Of a DNA stretch of 64,000 nt, positions 32,966 to 41,549 are shown in pieces. The number at the start of each line of letters is the position of its first letter. Position 1 is the stretch's first letter. Made by a program: the position numbers and the translations under genes. The DNA lies in contig NZ_CAIT01000009.1 in assembly GCF_000296815.2 (NCBI RefSeq), positions 1,426,001 through 1,490,000 on the forward strand, in the 5' to 3' direction. The notes under the pieces are model-generated. The model saw nothing but the letters and a program-made list of their open reading frames with translations, searched no databases and was not told the origin of the DNA. The DNA is from Fibrisoma limi BUZ 3 (lineage in GTDB: Bacteria; Bacteroidota; Bacteroidia; Cytophagales; Spirosomataceae).

Positions 32966-33187
32966 TCAATATTCATCTTCGTTAAAGAAGAAATCGTCTT
33001 TAGTCGGATAATCCGGCCAGATTTCTTCAATGCTTTCATACGGCTGGCCGTCGTCTTCGAGTTCCTGTAAATTTTCTACTACTTCTAATGGGGCACCGGA
33101 GCGGATAGAGTAGTCAATCAACTCATCCTTGGTAGCGGGCCATGGAGCATCTTCGAGATAAGACGCCAGTTCAAGTGTCCAATACAT
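32966..33187 (-). CDS. DUF2795 small acidic protein
   Basis: This 73-residue protein is strongly acidic and starts MYWTLELASYLEDAPWPATK. DELIDYSIRSGAPLEVVENL and a Glu/Asp-rich tail follow. This is the DUF2795 family in its highly conserved Bacteroidota form; the family's function is unknown. The fold is probably a short helical bundle. It has its own candidate promoter and terminator, so it is likely expressed alone and may be abundant. Confidence 0.9.
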   Translation of the reverse strand: MYWTLELASYLEDAPWPATKDELIDYSIRSGAPLEVVENLQELEDDGQPYESIEEIWPDYPTKDDFFFNEDEY

Positions 33188-33226
33188 AGTCAGTTTTGTA
33201 TTTATTATCTTTTTTTAACAAGGGTG

Positions 33227-33253
33227 CAAAAGTAAAAAAAACTTTATATCCAA
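33227..33253 (-). promoter_or_regulatory. Candidate promoter of the DUF2795 gene
   Basis: On the minus strand, TACTTTTG (33227-33234) matches TAnnTTTG exactly. A TTG at 33251-33253 lies 16 bases upstream, slightly closer than the usual 17-23. The RNA would start about 30-40 bases before the ATG. Confidence 0.5.
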
Positions 33254-33462
33254 GACCTTTTCCCGAAAAATGTTTATAAAAGGGCAATAAGCAGGATTTA
33301 GGCCAATAACTACCAGAAAGCGGCTTTGTTTTCAGCAGACGAATTAATGAACGATTGATGCTCTTTTTTTACCAATAATAGTTTTTTTACCTCATTCCAC
33401 TATACGTTTTCTACAGCAACGAGCACAAATTTGTAGCTGAACAAAATTTTTCCCGTTTACAT

Positions 33463-34191
33463 ATGACTGTTGAAGTTTGTGCTTATTCACTGGCTTCGTG
33501 TCTGGCGGCTCAACGCGCCGGTGCAAACCGCATTGAATTGTGCGGAGGCATGAGCGAGGGCGGCATCACTCCAAGTGCGGGCCTGATCCGGCAGGTTCGG
33601 CAATCTGTATCACTACCCATTTACGTCATGATCCGGCCACGGGGAGGTGACTTTCTGTACACCGACACGGAACTGGCCGTTATGCGTTCCGACATCGAAG
33701 CAGCGCGGCAACTGGGTGCCGATGGTATCGTGCTGGGTGTACTGCTGGCCGATGGCACCGTTGATGAAGCAAAAACCCGCGAACTTATAGAACTGGCTCA
33801 TCCACTGCCCGTTACATTCCACCGGGCATTCGATATGACCGTCGACCCTTTTGAAGCGCTCGAAGCCATTATCCGAACCGGTGCCGAACGCATCCTCACA
33901 TCGGGCCAGCAGCCGAAAGCTGAAGCAGGTTTACCGCTGCTTCGGCAACTAGTTCGCCAGGCTGCCGGACGAATCGAGATCATGGCAGGAGCCGGTGTAT
34001 CGGTACGTAACGCCGGGCTGTTCCACGAAGCCGGCCTGACGGCCGTTCACCTGAGTGGCAGCCGGTCTCAACCCAGTCCGATGACGTTCCGGCAGCCGGC
34101 CGTATCGATGGCTTCGTCAGCACCATCCGAGTATGAACGTATCGAAGCCGACGAAACCGTGATTCGGTCCGTTGTGCAGACTTTCGTTTAA
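33463..34191 (+). CDS. cutC: CutC family protein
   Basis: The 242-residue TIM-barrel protein matches CutC throughout: VEVCAYSLASCLAAQRAGANRIELC, GGITPSAGLIRQV, VMIRPRGGDFLYTD, GADGIVLGVLLADGTVD and PVTFHRAFDMT, with the final LSGSR. It was named for copper homeostasis in E. coli, but direct copper handling is disputed and the reaction is unknown. The start ATG lies after an AT-rich 275-base leader region shared with the divergent DUF2795 gene. A loopless palindrome follows the stop. Confidence 0.93.
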   Translation: MTVEVCAYSLASCLAAQRAGANRIELCGGMSEGGITPSAGLIRQVRQSVSLPIYVMIRPRGGDFLYTDTELAVMRSDIEAARQLGADGIVLGVLLADGTVDEAKTRELIELAHPLPVTFHRAFDMTVDPFEALEAIIRTGAERILTSGQQPKAEAGLPLLRQLVRQAAGRIEIMAGAGVSVRNAGLFHEAGLTAVHLSGSRSQPSPMTFRQPAVSMASSAPSEYERIEADETVIRSVVQTFV

Positions 34192-34196
34192 AGCAA

Positions 34197-34228
34197 CGGG
34201 GCCCGCCGATACGTATCGGCGGGCCCCG
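34197..34228. terminator. 32-bp perfect palindrome between cutC and a symporter gene
   Basis: CGGGGCCCGCCGATAC (34197-34212) is followed immediately by its exact reverse complement (34213-34228). It lies five bases past the cutC stop and 20 bases before the stop of the convergent symporter. It is a likely shared terminator, very GC-rich and without a loop or U tract. Confidence 0.7.
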
Positions 34229-34248
34229 CTAGTTGATTGTCTGGTCTT

Positions 34249-35844
34249 TTACCAGAAATAAGCGTATAACAAGGTTAATACCGCTACGATGATTACCGCC
34301 CCGGTCATAAACGTACGCGATGTCCTGAACATGGATGAGTCAATTTCAAGTCCTTTCTCACTTGGCGAAATCAGGCTGATCACAACCATTACGGCCACGC
34401 AGATTAGGAACACAATGCCCATCCGATCAATAAACGGAATGTTAGGATACAACTCCTGCATACCGAACGCCAGCAGAAAGCCTCCTACGATAGCGAAGAG
34501 TGCAGCCGCTGAATTTGTCCGCTTCCAGAAAAAGCCAAGAGCAAAAGCCGCAAAGACACCCGGCGAAACCAGGCCCGTCATTTCCTGAATAAACTGAAAC
34601 CCGCCTTTCTTATCAATGCCCATGTACGGCGAAATCACGATGGCAATGACCATCGACACAACGACGGCTACCCGGCCAATCAACACCTGATTGCGCTCAT
34701 CGGCATTGGTATTAAAGAATTTCTTGTAGATGTCCAGCGTAAAGATGGTCGAGATACTGTTTGCCTTTCCCGCCAGCGATGCCACTACGGCGGCCGTCAG
34801 CGCAGCGAACGAAAGCCCTTTCAAGCCCGTCGGGAGCAGGTTCAGCAATACGGGGTAAGCGTTATCCTGATTGAGTTCACCGTTTTTCAACATCTCCTGC
34901 TGGAACAGTCCCTGCTGGTACAACGTATAGGCAGCAATACCCGGCAGGATAACGATAATCGGCATCAGCAACTTCAGAAATGCCGCAAACAGCAATCCTT
35001 CGCGAGCGGTTTTCAGGTCGGCTCCCAGCGCCCGCTGTGTGATGTATTGGTTACAGCCCCAATAGTTCAGGTTAATGATCCACATCCCGCCAATCAGTAC
35101 CGATAAGCCAGGCAGCGACATGTAGTGCGGATGGCCCTTCGGAAAAATCATGTGGAAGTGATCCGGTACTTTTTCAAGCATTAACGACAGGCCAGTACCG
35201 ACACCATCCTGCCCGAATTGATTGGAAACCAAATTAACAGCCAGATACGTAGTAGCCAGACCACCCAGGACCAGGAAAAACACCTGAATTACGTCCGTGT
35301 AGCCAATTACCTTCATCCCCCCAACGGTAATCACAATCGCGAAGACCGCCAGCCCGATCATGCAAAGCGTAAAATCCAGCCCGGAGATCGTACTTACTGC
35401 CAGCGCTCCCAGGTAGAGAATCGACGTCAGGTTAACAACAATGTAGAGCAACAGCCAGAAAACGGCCATGATCGTACTAACCGTGTTGTTATACCGTTTC
35501 GTCAGAAACTGCGGCATCGTGAAGATGTGGTTCTTCAGGTAGATCGGCATAAAAAAGACAGCGACCACGATCAACGTAGCGGCTGCCATCCATTCGTACG
35601 TAGCAATGGCGAGCCCCATCGAGAATCCATTACCCGACGCTCCAATAAACTGCTCGGCCGAAATATTAGAGGCAATCAACGAGGCCCCAATGGCCCACCA
35701 GGTCAACGAGCCCTCAGCGAGAAAGAAATCGGTAGAAGAAGCTTCTTTGGTTTGTTTCCGTTTGTAAATCCAGTAGCCGTATGCCGCTACGATAATAAAA
35801 TAGATAAAAAAGACGACGTAGTCGAGCGTTTGGAGTTTTTGCAT
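34249..35844 (-). CDS. SGLT-type sodium/sugar symporter
   Basis: The 531-residue protein aligns along its whole length with the symporter at 17204-18841 and with vSGLT. Unlike that paralogue it keeps the sugar-contact Gln in NISAEQFIG (Gln65), with ATYEWMAA, LNYWGCNQYITQRALGA and FIQEMTGLVSPG also preserved. It should import a hexose (glucose- or galactose-like) with Na+ across the inner membrane. About 14 transmembrane segments are evident. It stands alone on the minus strand, downstream of purU, with a palindrome at its 3' end. The exact sugar is not deducible. Confidence 0.93.
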   Translation of the reverse strand: MQKLQTLDYVVFFIYFIIVAAYGYWIYKRKQTKEASSTDFFLAEGSLTWWAIGASLIASNISAEQFIGASGNGFSMGLAIATYEWMAAATLIVVAVFFMPIYLKNHIFTMPQFLTKRYNNTVSTIMAVFWLLLYIVVNLTSILYLGALAVSTISGLDFTLCMIGLAVFAIVITVGGMKVIGYTDVIQVFFLVLGGLATTYLAVNLVSNQFGQDGVGTGLSLMLEKVPDHFHMIFPKGHPHYMSLPGLSVLIGGMWIINLNYWGCNQYITQRALGADLKTAREGLLFAAFLKLLMPIIVILPGIAAYTLYQQGLFQQEMLKNGELNQDNAYPVLLNLLPTGLKGLSFAALTAAVVASLAGKANSISTIFTLDIYKKFFNTNADERNQVLIGRVAVVVSMVIAIVISPYMGIDKKGGFQFIQEMTGLVSPGVFAAFALGFFWKRTNSAAALFAIVGGFLLAFGMQELYPNIPFIDRMGIVFLICVAVMVVISLISPSEKGLEIDSSMFRTSRTFMTGAVIIVAVLTLLYAYFW

Positions 35845-35933
35845 GACAAAGGCAATACAGAGGGCTTGCTATGGCACTATTTTGACCCGAAATATACTAT
35901 AATCCTGCTACAAAAAAGGGCGAAAACTTCTAA

Positions 35934-36788
35934 TTACAGTACAATCGCCCGGTTGCCCTGAATGAATACACGGTCGTTGAACACCAGCTTCAGCGCCTGC
36001 GACAAAACAATTTTTTCAACGTCTTTCCCTTCAGTAGCCATGTCGGCGGCTGTATGGCGATGATCCACTTCCTTGACGTTCTGGGCAATGATCGGCCCTT
36101 CGTCAAGGTCATTGTTGACAAAATGGGCGGTAGCGCCAATGATCTTAACGCCCCGTTCGTAGGCCTGGCGATACGGGTTTGCCCCAATGAAGGCTGGTAA
36201 AAAAGAATGGTGAATATTAATGATTCGGTTCGGGAAGTGGTTGACAAAGTCGGGAGTCAGCACCCGCATGTATTTGGCCAGCACCAGGTATTCTGGCTGA
36301 TAAATGGCCAGCGTACGTAAAATAGCTTCTTCGTGTTCGTCGCGTGTTCGGTGTTCGTGCGAAATGTAGTGAAACGGAATACCAAACTTACTGACCAGCG
36401 GCTGGAGTATGTTATAGTTACTGACAACCGCCAGAATGTCGGCGTCAAGTTCATCAAACGCGTAGCGAATCAGCAGTTCCGCCAGGCAATGGTGCTCTTT
36501 GGTCACCATAACCACAATGTTCTTCTTCTTTTTGGGATTTAGTCGTAACCGGATTCCGGCAGGTAAAACCGACTGAAGTTCGCTCAGTAGCTCCGGGCCG
36601 TTGATCGGGTCATTGGCACTCCCGGCCTCAAACTCGGTTCGCATGAAAAACTGCCCCGAGGGACTAACGTATTCATCATTATGTATGACATTGAGGTTAT
36701 GCCGGAAAAGAACACCTGTTACGTGGTAGATTAATCCCTTGTTGTCGGGACCGTCCATAAGCAGGATGTGTTTGTCAGAGTCTGCCAT
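35934..36788 (-). CDS. purU: Formyltetrahydrofolate deformylase
   Basis: The 284-residue enzyme hydrolyses 10-formyltetrahydrofolate to formate and tetrahydrofolate, balancing one-carbon pools and supplying formate for purine synthesis. It has an N-terminal ACT domain (LLMDGPDNKGLIYHVTGVLF). The formyltransferase fold carries NIHHSFLPAFIGANPYRQAY with the catalytic Asn and His, and ATAHFVNNDLDEGPII with the catalytic Asp. The unusual run PKKKKN links the domains. Length is normal. It is transcribed divergently from the glycosylasparaginase gene. Confidence 0.96.
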   Translation of the reverse strand: MADSDKHILLMDGPDNKGLIYHVTGVLFRHNLNVIHNDEYVSPSGQFFMRTEFEAGSANDPINGPELLSELQSVLPAGIRLRLNPKKKKNIVVMVTKEHHCLAELLIRYAFDELDADILAVVSNYNILQPLVSKFGIPFHYISHEHRTRDEHEEAILRTLAIYQPEYLVLAKYMRVLTPDFVNHFPNRIINIHHSFLPAFIGANPYRQAYERGVKIIGATAHFVNNDLDEGPIIAQNVKEVDHRHTAADMATEGKDVEKIVLSQALKLVFNDRVFIQGNRAIVL

Positions 36789-36867
36789 GAGCCATTCGCA
36801 ATAATTCCGCTAAAAGTAGTAAATGAAAGACGTTTATTCTTTTATTTTGGGCCATAAGCCTTCCTGT

Positions 36868-37833
36868 ATGTTAAACAGACGCCGTTTTCTCTCGCTAGGG
36901 CCACTGGCTGGCCTGCTCCCTTCGCTAACCTTCGGAGCATCGACATCATCGATTACTACACAATCCGCTTCTGGTCCTCTGGTGATTGCAACCTGGAAGC
37001 AAATTAAGGCCAATGAGGCTGCTATTGCCGTGCTGTCGAAAGGAGGACGCGCATTGGATGCCGTCGAAGCGGGAGTTCGTATTCCAGAAGCCGATCCGAA
37101 TGATACCAGTGTTGGGTACGGTGGTCTGCCCGACCGCGATGGGCGTGTTACGCTCGACGCCTGCATTATGGATGAAAAAGGTAACGCCGGCTCCGTTACC
37201 TACCTGGAACACATTATGCACCCAATTTCTGTGGCCCGTGCTGTCATGGAGAAAACGCCCCACGTTATGCTCAGTGGCGAGGGTGCTTTGGCGTTTGCGT
37301 TGTCACAAGGTTTTAAGAAGGAAAACCTACTGACAAAAAAATCAGAACAAAGCTGGCGCGAATGGCTCAAAACAGCTCAGTATAAGCCTGTCATCAACAT
37401 TGAGCGGCACGACACCATTGGTATGCTGGCCATCGACAGTAAGGGGGACATTTCCGGGGCTTGTACCACCAGCGGATTAGCCTACAAAATGAATGGTCGT
37501 GTCGGCGACTCCCCGATAATTGGTGCCGGCTTGTTTGTCGATAACGAAATCGGAGGAGCCTGCGCGACCGGTCTGGGGGAGTTGGTGATGCGCACCTGCG
37601 GTTCTTTTCTGGTCGTTGAACTGATGCGTCAGGGGCGAACTCCGCAACAGGCGTGTGAAGAAGCCGCCCGCCGAATTACCAGCAAGCAGGAATACAAAGA
37701 CGTTCAGGTTGGTTTTCTGGCCGTTAACAAGCAAGGCCAGCATGGTGCCTACAGTATTCAGCCGGGGTTCAATTACACACTTTATCAGGCTCAAGATAAT
37801 AGAGTTTTGGAAGCTGCTTCTTTTTTGAAATAA
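36868..37833 (+). CDS. N4-(beta-N-acetylglucosaminyl)-L-asparaginase (glycosylasparaginase)
   Basis: This 321-residue Ntn-hydrolase precursor should self-cleave between Asp and Thr in ERHDTIGMLAID, exposing the Thr nucleophile. The sequence from there closely follows human aspartylglucosaminidase (GACTTSGLAYKMNGRVGDSP, IGAGLFVDNEIGGACATGLG). It releases aspartate from GlcNAc-Asn left after glycoprotein breakdown. From the ATG at 36868 the N-terminus is a Tat-like signal (LNRRRFLSLGPLAGLLPSL), so the enzyme is probably exported folded. An ATG at 36823 would put 15 residues before it. The next gene is glycogen synthase, 59 bases on. Confidence 0.93.
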   Translation: MLNRRRFLSLGPLAGLLPSLTFGASTSSITTQSASGPLVIATWKQIKANEAAIAVLSKGGRALDAVEAGVRIPEADPNDTSVGYGGLPDRDGRVTLDACIMDEKGNAGSVTYLEHIMHPISVARAVMEKTPHVMLSGEGALAFALSQGFKKENLLTKKSEQSWREWLKTAQYKPVINIERHDTIGMLAIDSKGDISGACTTSGLAYKMNGRVGDSPIIGAGLFVDNEIGGACATGLGELVMRTCGSFLVVELMRQGRTPQQACEEAARRITSKQEYKDVQVGFLAVNKQGQHGAYSIQPGFNYTLYQAQDNRVLEAASFLK

Positions 37834-37892
37834 TTTGCAACCTCTTTTTACCTAAATCGTTCTTGTAATATTTACAAAACTACCCACAGAAC

Positions 37893-39710
37893 TTGGAATC
37901 GGTATTCTCAACGTCGAAGCGGAAGTTGCTACTAGAGGTCGCCTGGGAGGTTTGCAACCAGGTTGGTGGTATTTATACGGTCATTCGGTCAAAAGTACCG
38001 GCCATGGTAGAAAAATGGGACGATGACTACGTTGCCCTTGGTCCTTATTTCCCTCAAAAGGCAGCGGTCGAATTTGAGCCCATCACAGAACCAGATGAGA
38101 CTGAGATTGGCCAGACCGTCCGCCGAATGCGACAACTGGGTTTTCATATCGAGTACGGCTACTGGCTCGTAACGGGCCGCCCACGGGTGGTTCTGTTTGA
38201 TGTAAACAGCATTAGCGGTGATCGGCTGAATCAACTTAAAGGGCAACTCTGGGAGCGCTACGAATTATCGACGATCAACGTAGAAGACTTGGTCAATCAG
38301 GTGATTGCGTTTGGCGAACTGGTCCGCGTGTTCATTACGCTGCTAGCCGAAGAACACGCCCGGCGGGTTGATCTGGTCGCTCATTTTCACGAATGGATGG
38401 CCAGTACGGGTCTGCCCGATCTGCGTCGGGAGAACGTAAAGGTGGCAACGGTGTTTACCACCCACGCTACGATGCTTGGGCGGTATCTGGCTCAGAACGA
38501 ACTGGGATTTTATGGCAAGCTGCCCTTCTTCGACTGGAAACGCGAAGCTCAACATTACAACATTGAAGCGCAGGCGACCATTGAGCGGCTATCGGCATTG
38601 CAGTCGCATGTTTTTACGACGGTCAGCGACGTTACGGCCCGCGAATGTGAAGTGTTTCTTGGTCGCAATCCCGATCTTATTCTGCCAAATGGTCTGAACA
38701 TTCAGCGGTTTGTGGCTACTCACGAGTTCCAGAACCTCCACGTTCGGTATAAGGAGAAAATCCATGAATTTGTGATGGGGCACTTCTTCCAGAGCTATTC
38801 GTTCGATCTGGAAAAAACGCTGTACTTCTTTACGTCGGGGCGGTTCGAATTCTCCAATAAAGGTTATGACCTGACACTCGAAGCCCTGGCTCGGCTGAAC
38901 TGGCGGATGCGGGAAGCCAACATGGACACTACGGTTGTCATGTTTATGGTTACCCGGCAGCCCTACCATACCATCGACCCTGAGGTCCTGCACAGCCGCG
39001 CTTTACTCGATGAGATTCGGGAAACCAGCGAGGCTATTCAGAAACAGATAGGGGAAAAATTATTCCTGGCGGCTGCGTCCAGCAACGACATTGCGCTGCC
39101 CGACCTGAATGCGTTTGTCGACGAATATTGGCGGCTCCGACTCCGGCGTACGATCCAGAGCTGGAAAACAAAGCACCTGCCGCCGTTTGTAACTCATAAT
39201 CTGGTTCAGGAAGACGATATGACGCGATTTATCCGTCAGGCTAATCTGGTCAATAATGAGTACGACCGCGTCAAAATTGTTTATCACCCTGATTTTATAG
39301 CGTCAACCAACCCCCTTTTCGGCCTCGATTACGGTCAGTTTGTGCGGGGGTGCCACCTGGGTATCTTCCCAAGTTACTACGAGCCCTGGGGCTATACGCC
39401 ACTCGAATGCGTCGTTCGGGGTATTCCGACCGTTACGAGCGATCAGTCGGGTTTTGGCGACTTCATTATGCAGATCATGCGCGACTACGAGAATCGGGGT
39501 ATTTACGTCGTAAACAGAAAAACGCAGAATTTCAACGAAGCCGCCGATCAGCTCGCCAACATCCTGTTCCGGTTTGTTCGGATGAGCCAGCGTGACCGGA
39601 TTGCTCAGCGTAACCGGGTTGAAAGCATTGCCGAAGTGTTCGACTGGAATAACCTGCGGTCATACTACGATACGGCTCACGATCTGGCCCTAAAGCGGAA
39701 GAAGCCGTAA
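37893..39710 (+). CDS. Glycogen synthase of the eukaryotic GT3 type
   Basis: This 605-residue glycosyltransferase matches GT3 glycogen synthases (GYS/Gsy), not the usual bacterial GT5 GlgA. Landmarks are EVAWEVCNQVGGIYTVIRSK, HFHEWMASTGLP, VFTTHATMLGRYL, HVFTTVSDVTARE, LPNGLNIQRF and FPSYYEPWGYTPLECV. QRNRVESIAEVFDWNNL lies in the region of the arginine helix that binds glucose-6-phosphate in yeast and animals. The phosphorylation-regulated tail of eukaryotes is absent. It should extend glycogen from UDP-glucose. The only usable start is a TTG at 37893, since the frame has a stop at 37866 and lacks an early ATG. It overlaps mogA by one base. Confidence 0.93.
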   Translation: MESVFSTSKRKLLLEVAWEVCNQVGGIYTVIRSKVPAMVEKWDDDYVALGPYFPQKAAVEFEPITEPDETEIGQTVRRMRQLGFHIEYGYWLVTGRPRVVLFDVNSISGDRLNQLKGQLWERYELSTINVEDLVNQVIAFGELVRVFITLLAEEHARRVDLVAHFHEWMASTGLPDLRRENVKVATVFTTHATMLGRYLAQNELGFYGKLPFFDWKREAQHYNIEAQATIERLSALQSHVFTTVSDVTARECEVFLGRNPDLILPNGLNIQRFVATHEFQNLHVRYKEKIHEFVMGHFFQSYSFDLEKTLYFFTSGRFEFSNKGYDLTLEALARLNWRMREANMDTTVVMFMVTRQPYHTIDPEVLHSRALLDEIRETSEAIQKQIGEKLFLAAASSNDIALPDLNAFVDEYWRLRLRRTIQSWKTKHLPPFVTHNLVQEDDMTRFIRQANLVNNEYDRVKIVYHPDFIASTNPLFGLDYGQFVRGCHLGIFPSYYEPWGYTPLECVVRGIPTVTSDQSGFGDFIMQIMRDYENRGIYVVNRKTQNFNEAADQLANILFRFVRMSQRDRIAQRNRVESIAEVFDWNNLRSYYDTAHDLALKRKKP

Positions 39711-40243
39711 TGGAGCAGGTTATTCGAATTGGTGTTATCAACGTATCGGATCGGGCCAGCGCGGGCATCTACGAAGATATTCCCGGCAAAGCGGTAATGA
39801 GCCTGCTCACATCCTGGCTGACCTGCGAATGGTCGCCGGTGTACCGCGTCATTCCCGACGAGCAGGATCAGCTTGAAGCCGCTATGATCGAGATGGCCGA
39901 CACGGAGGGTTGCTGCCTGATCGTGACGACGGGCGGCACCGGCCCGGCCCGGCGCGACGTAACACCGGAAGCGACCGAAGCCGTCTGTCAGAAAATGCTG
40001 CCCGGCTTCGGCGAGTTGATGCGTCAGGAAAGCCTGCGCTACGTTCCAACGGCAATCCTGTCGCGGCAAACTGCCGGCATTAGAAACCAGAGCCTGATTC
40101 TGAACCTGCCCGGCAAACCAACCGCCATCGAGCAGTGTTTGTCGGCTGTGTTTCCGGCTATCCCGTACTGCATCGACCTCATCGGTGGCCCTTACCTGAC
40201 CACTAACCCGGATGTCATGAAGGTGTTCCGGCCAAAATCCTAA
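39710..40243 (+). CDS. mogA: Molybdopterin adenylyltransferase
   Basis: The 177-residue protein belongs to the MogA/MoaB family (IRIGVINVSDRASAGIYEDI, IVTTGGTGPARRDVTPEA, LNLPGKPTAIEQCL, FPAIPYCIDLIGG). It activates molybdopterin by adenylation before molybdate insertion. Its ATG overlaps the glycogen synthase stop (TAATG), so translation is coupled to an unrelated gene. No other molybdenum-cofactor gene is in the window. The 3' end overlaps the convergent anmK gene by four bases. Confidence 0.93.
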   Translation: MEQVIRIGVINVSDRASAGIYEDIPGKAVMSLLTSWLTCEWSPVYRVIPDEQDQLEAAMIEMADTEGCCLIVTTGGTGPARRDVTPEATEAVCQKMLPGFGELMRQESLRYVPTAILSRQTAGIRNQSLILNLPGKPTAIEQCLSAVFPAIPYCIDLIGGPYLTTNPDVMKVFRPKS

Positions 40244-41454
40244 TACGGAAAGCTTATTTTTCCCATCGTAACGGTCGGCACGCCAGAACGTCCTTCACCA
40301 AACGAAGCCGTCCCCCCAACGAGGGTTTCATTCGCCAGTACGGCAAACAAAACAGCTTCCTTTGCATCTCCGTTGATGCCCAGTTCATCCGTACGGCCGA
40401 ACGCACAGTCGGGTAGTTGGCGCTGAATCGCCTTTGTCAGAATGGGGTTATGCATCCCCCCACCACTCATATAAATCCGGGTTTGTTGGGTAGAACCAGT
40501 TTCGCTACCGGGCAACACACGCCGGATTGCTTCGGAGATTGTATCGGCGCTGAACTGAACCAGCGTTGCCATCAAGTCAGCATCCGTTATATCCGTAGTA
40601 CCGGTCTGCTGCTGGGCTCTTTCTACATAGCTGATGTTGAACACTTCCGGGCCGGTAGTTTTCGGGAAAGGTGCCTCAAAAAAAGGCGATTGTTTCAAGG
40701 CATTCAACAGCTCAGTACTCACCCGCCCTTGGGCTGCCAAATTCCCGTTTTCATCGAACGGTTGATTTAAAAACCGGCGCGCATAGGCATCGAGCAGCGT
40801 ATTACCTGGTCCTGTATCGGTCGTAAACACCAGGTTCGCGTCCTGGCTGGCGGGCAGGTAAGTAAAATTGGCAATACCGCCCATGTTCAGCAGGATACGG
40901 ATCTCACCAGCTTTCGAGAAAACAAAATAGTCACCGTACACGGCCAGTGGAGCCCCCTCGCCCCCATGCGCGACGTGTTTTTGCCGAAAATCACTGAGGG
41001 TAATAATTCCAGTCGTAGCCGCTACATGATCGCCGTCGCCGATCTGGAGGGTAGCGTTCGGGAACTTATCCTGCCGGTGCTGGCTTTTGGGAGCATGGTA
41101 GACGGTCTGCCCGTGGCTGGCCACGATGTCAATATCAGCGGGCGTAAGGTTCCAGGTATGCAGGCAGTCGAGTACCATCTGGCCATGAAGTCGCCCAATG
41201 TACGCGTTGAGCAGACAGGCCACTTCAAAATCGATCTGACGTTTGGCAAAAATGCCTCGAATGTCCGTTTTTAGTTCGTCTTCGTATGGTACCGTAGTAA
41301 ATTGCTCCAGCGTTACGGACGTATCCGGCCCACTACCCGATAATTGACACAAGGCTACATCCAGCCCATCGAGCGATGTTCCCGACATCAGACCGATAAT
41401 TCGACGGGTTGGTTTTTGGGCAACATCGTAGAGTTTCTGGAGTTGTTGGTTCAT
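40240..41454 (-). CDS. anmK: Anhydro-N-acetylmuramic acid kinase
   Basis: The 404-residue kinase converts anhydro-MurNAc from recycled peptidoglycan to MurNAc 6-phosphate with ring opening. The family signature is clear: IGLMSGTSLDGLDVALCQL, IVASHGQTVYHAPK, TLQIGDGDHVAATTG, MGGIANFTYLP, TDTGPGNTLLDAYAR and YMSGGGMHNPIL. I used the ATG at 41454 rather than the in-frame TTG at 41478. It stands alone and is divergent from the fructosamine-kinase homologue. Confidence 0.96.
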   Translation of the reverse strand: MNQQLQKLYDVAQKPTRRIIGLMSGTSLDGLDVALCQLSGSGPDTSVTLEQFTTVPYEDELKTDIRGIFAKRQIDFEVACLLNAYIGRLHGQMVLDCLHTWNLTPADIDIVASHGQTVYHAPKSQHRQDKFPNATLQIGDGDHVAATTGIITLSDFRQKHVAHGGEGAPLAVYGDYFVFSKAGEIRILLNMGGIANFTYLPASQDANLVFTTDTGPGNTLLDAYARRFLNQPFDENGNLAAQGRVSTELLNALKQSPFFEAPFPKTTGPEVFNISYVERAQQQTGTTDITDADLMATLVQFSADTISEAIRRVLPGSETGSTQQTRIYMSGGGMHNPILTKAIQRQLPDCAFGRTDELGINGDAKEAVLFAVLANETLVGGTASFGEGRSGVPTVTMGKISFPY

Positions 41455-41549
41455 AGAATGACAAAAGCTATCCGACAAAAGTATGGTATTTTGGTTTCCT
41501 CGGTTTTAAGCAATCGACGAAAGTCAGCCGGTCGGCAAAAAAGTAACGC

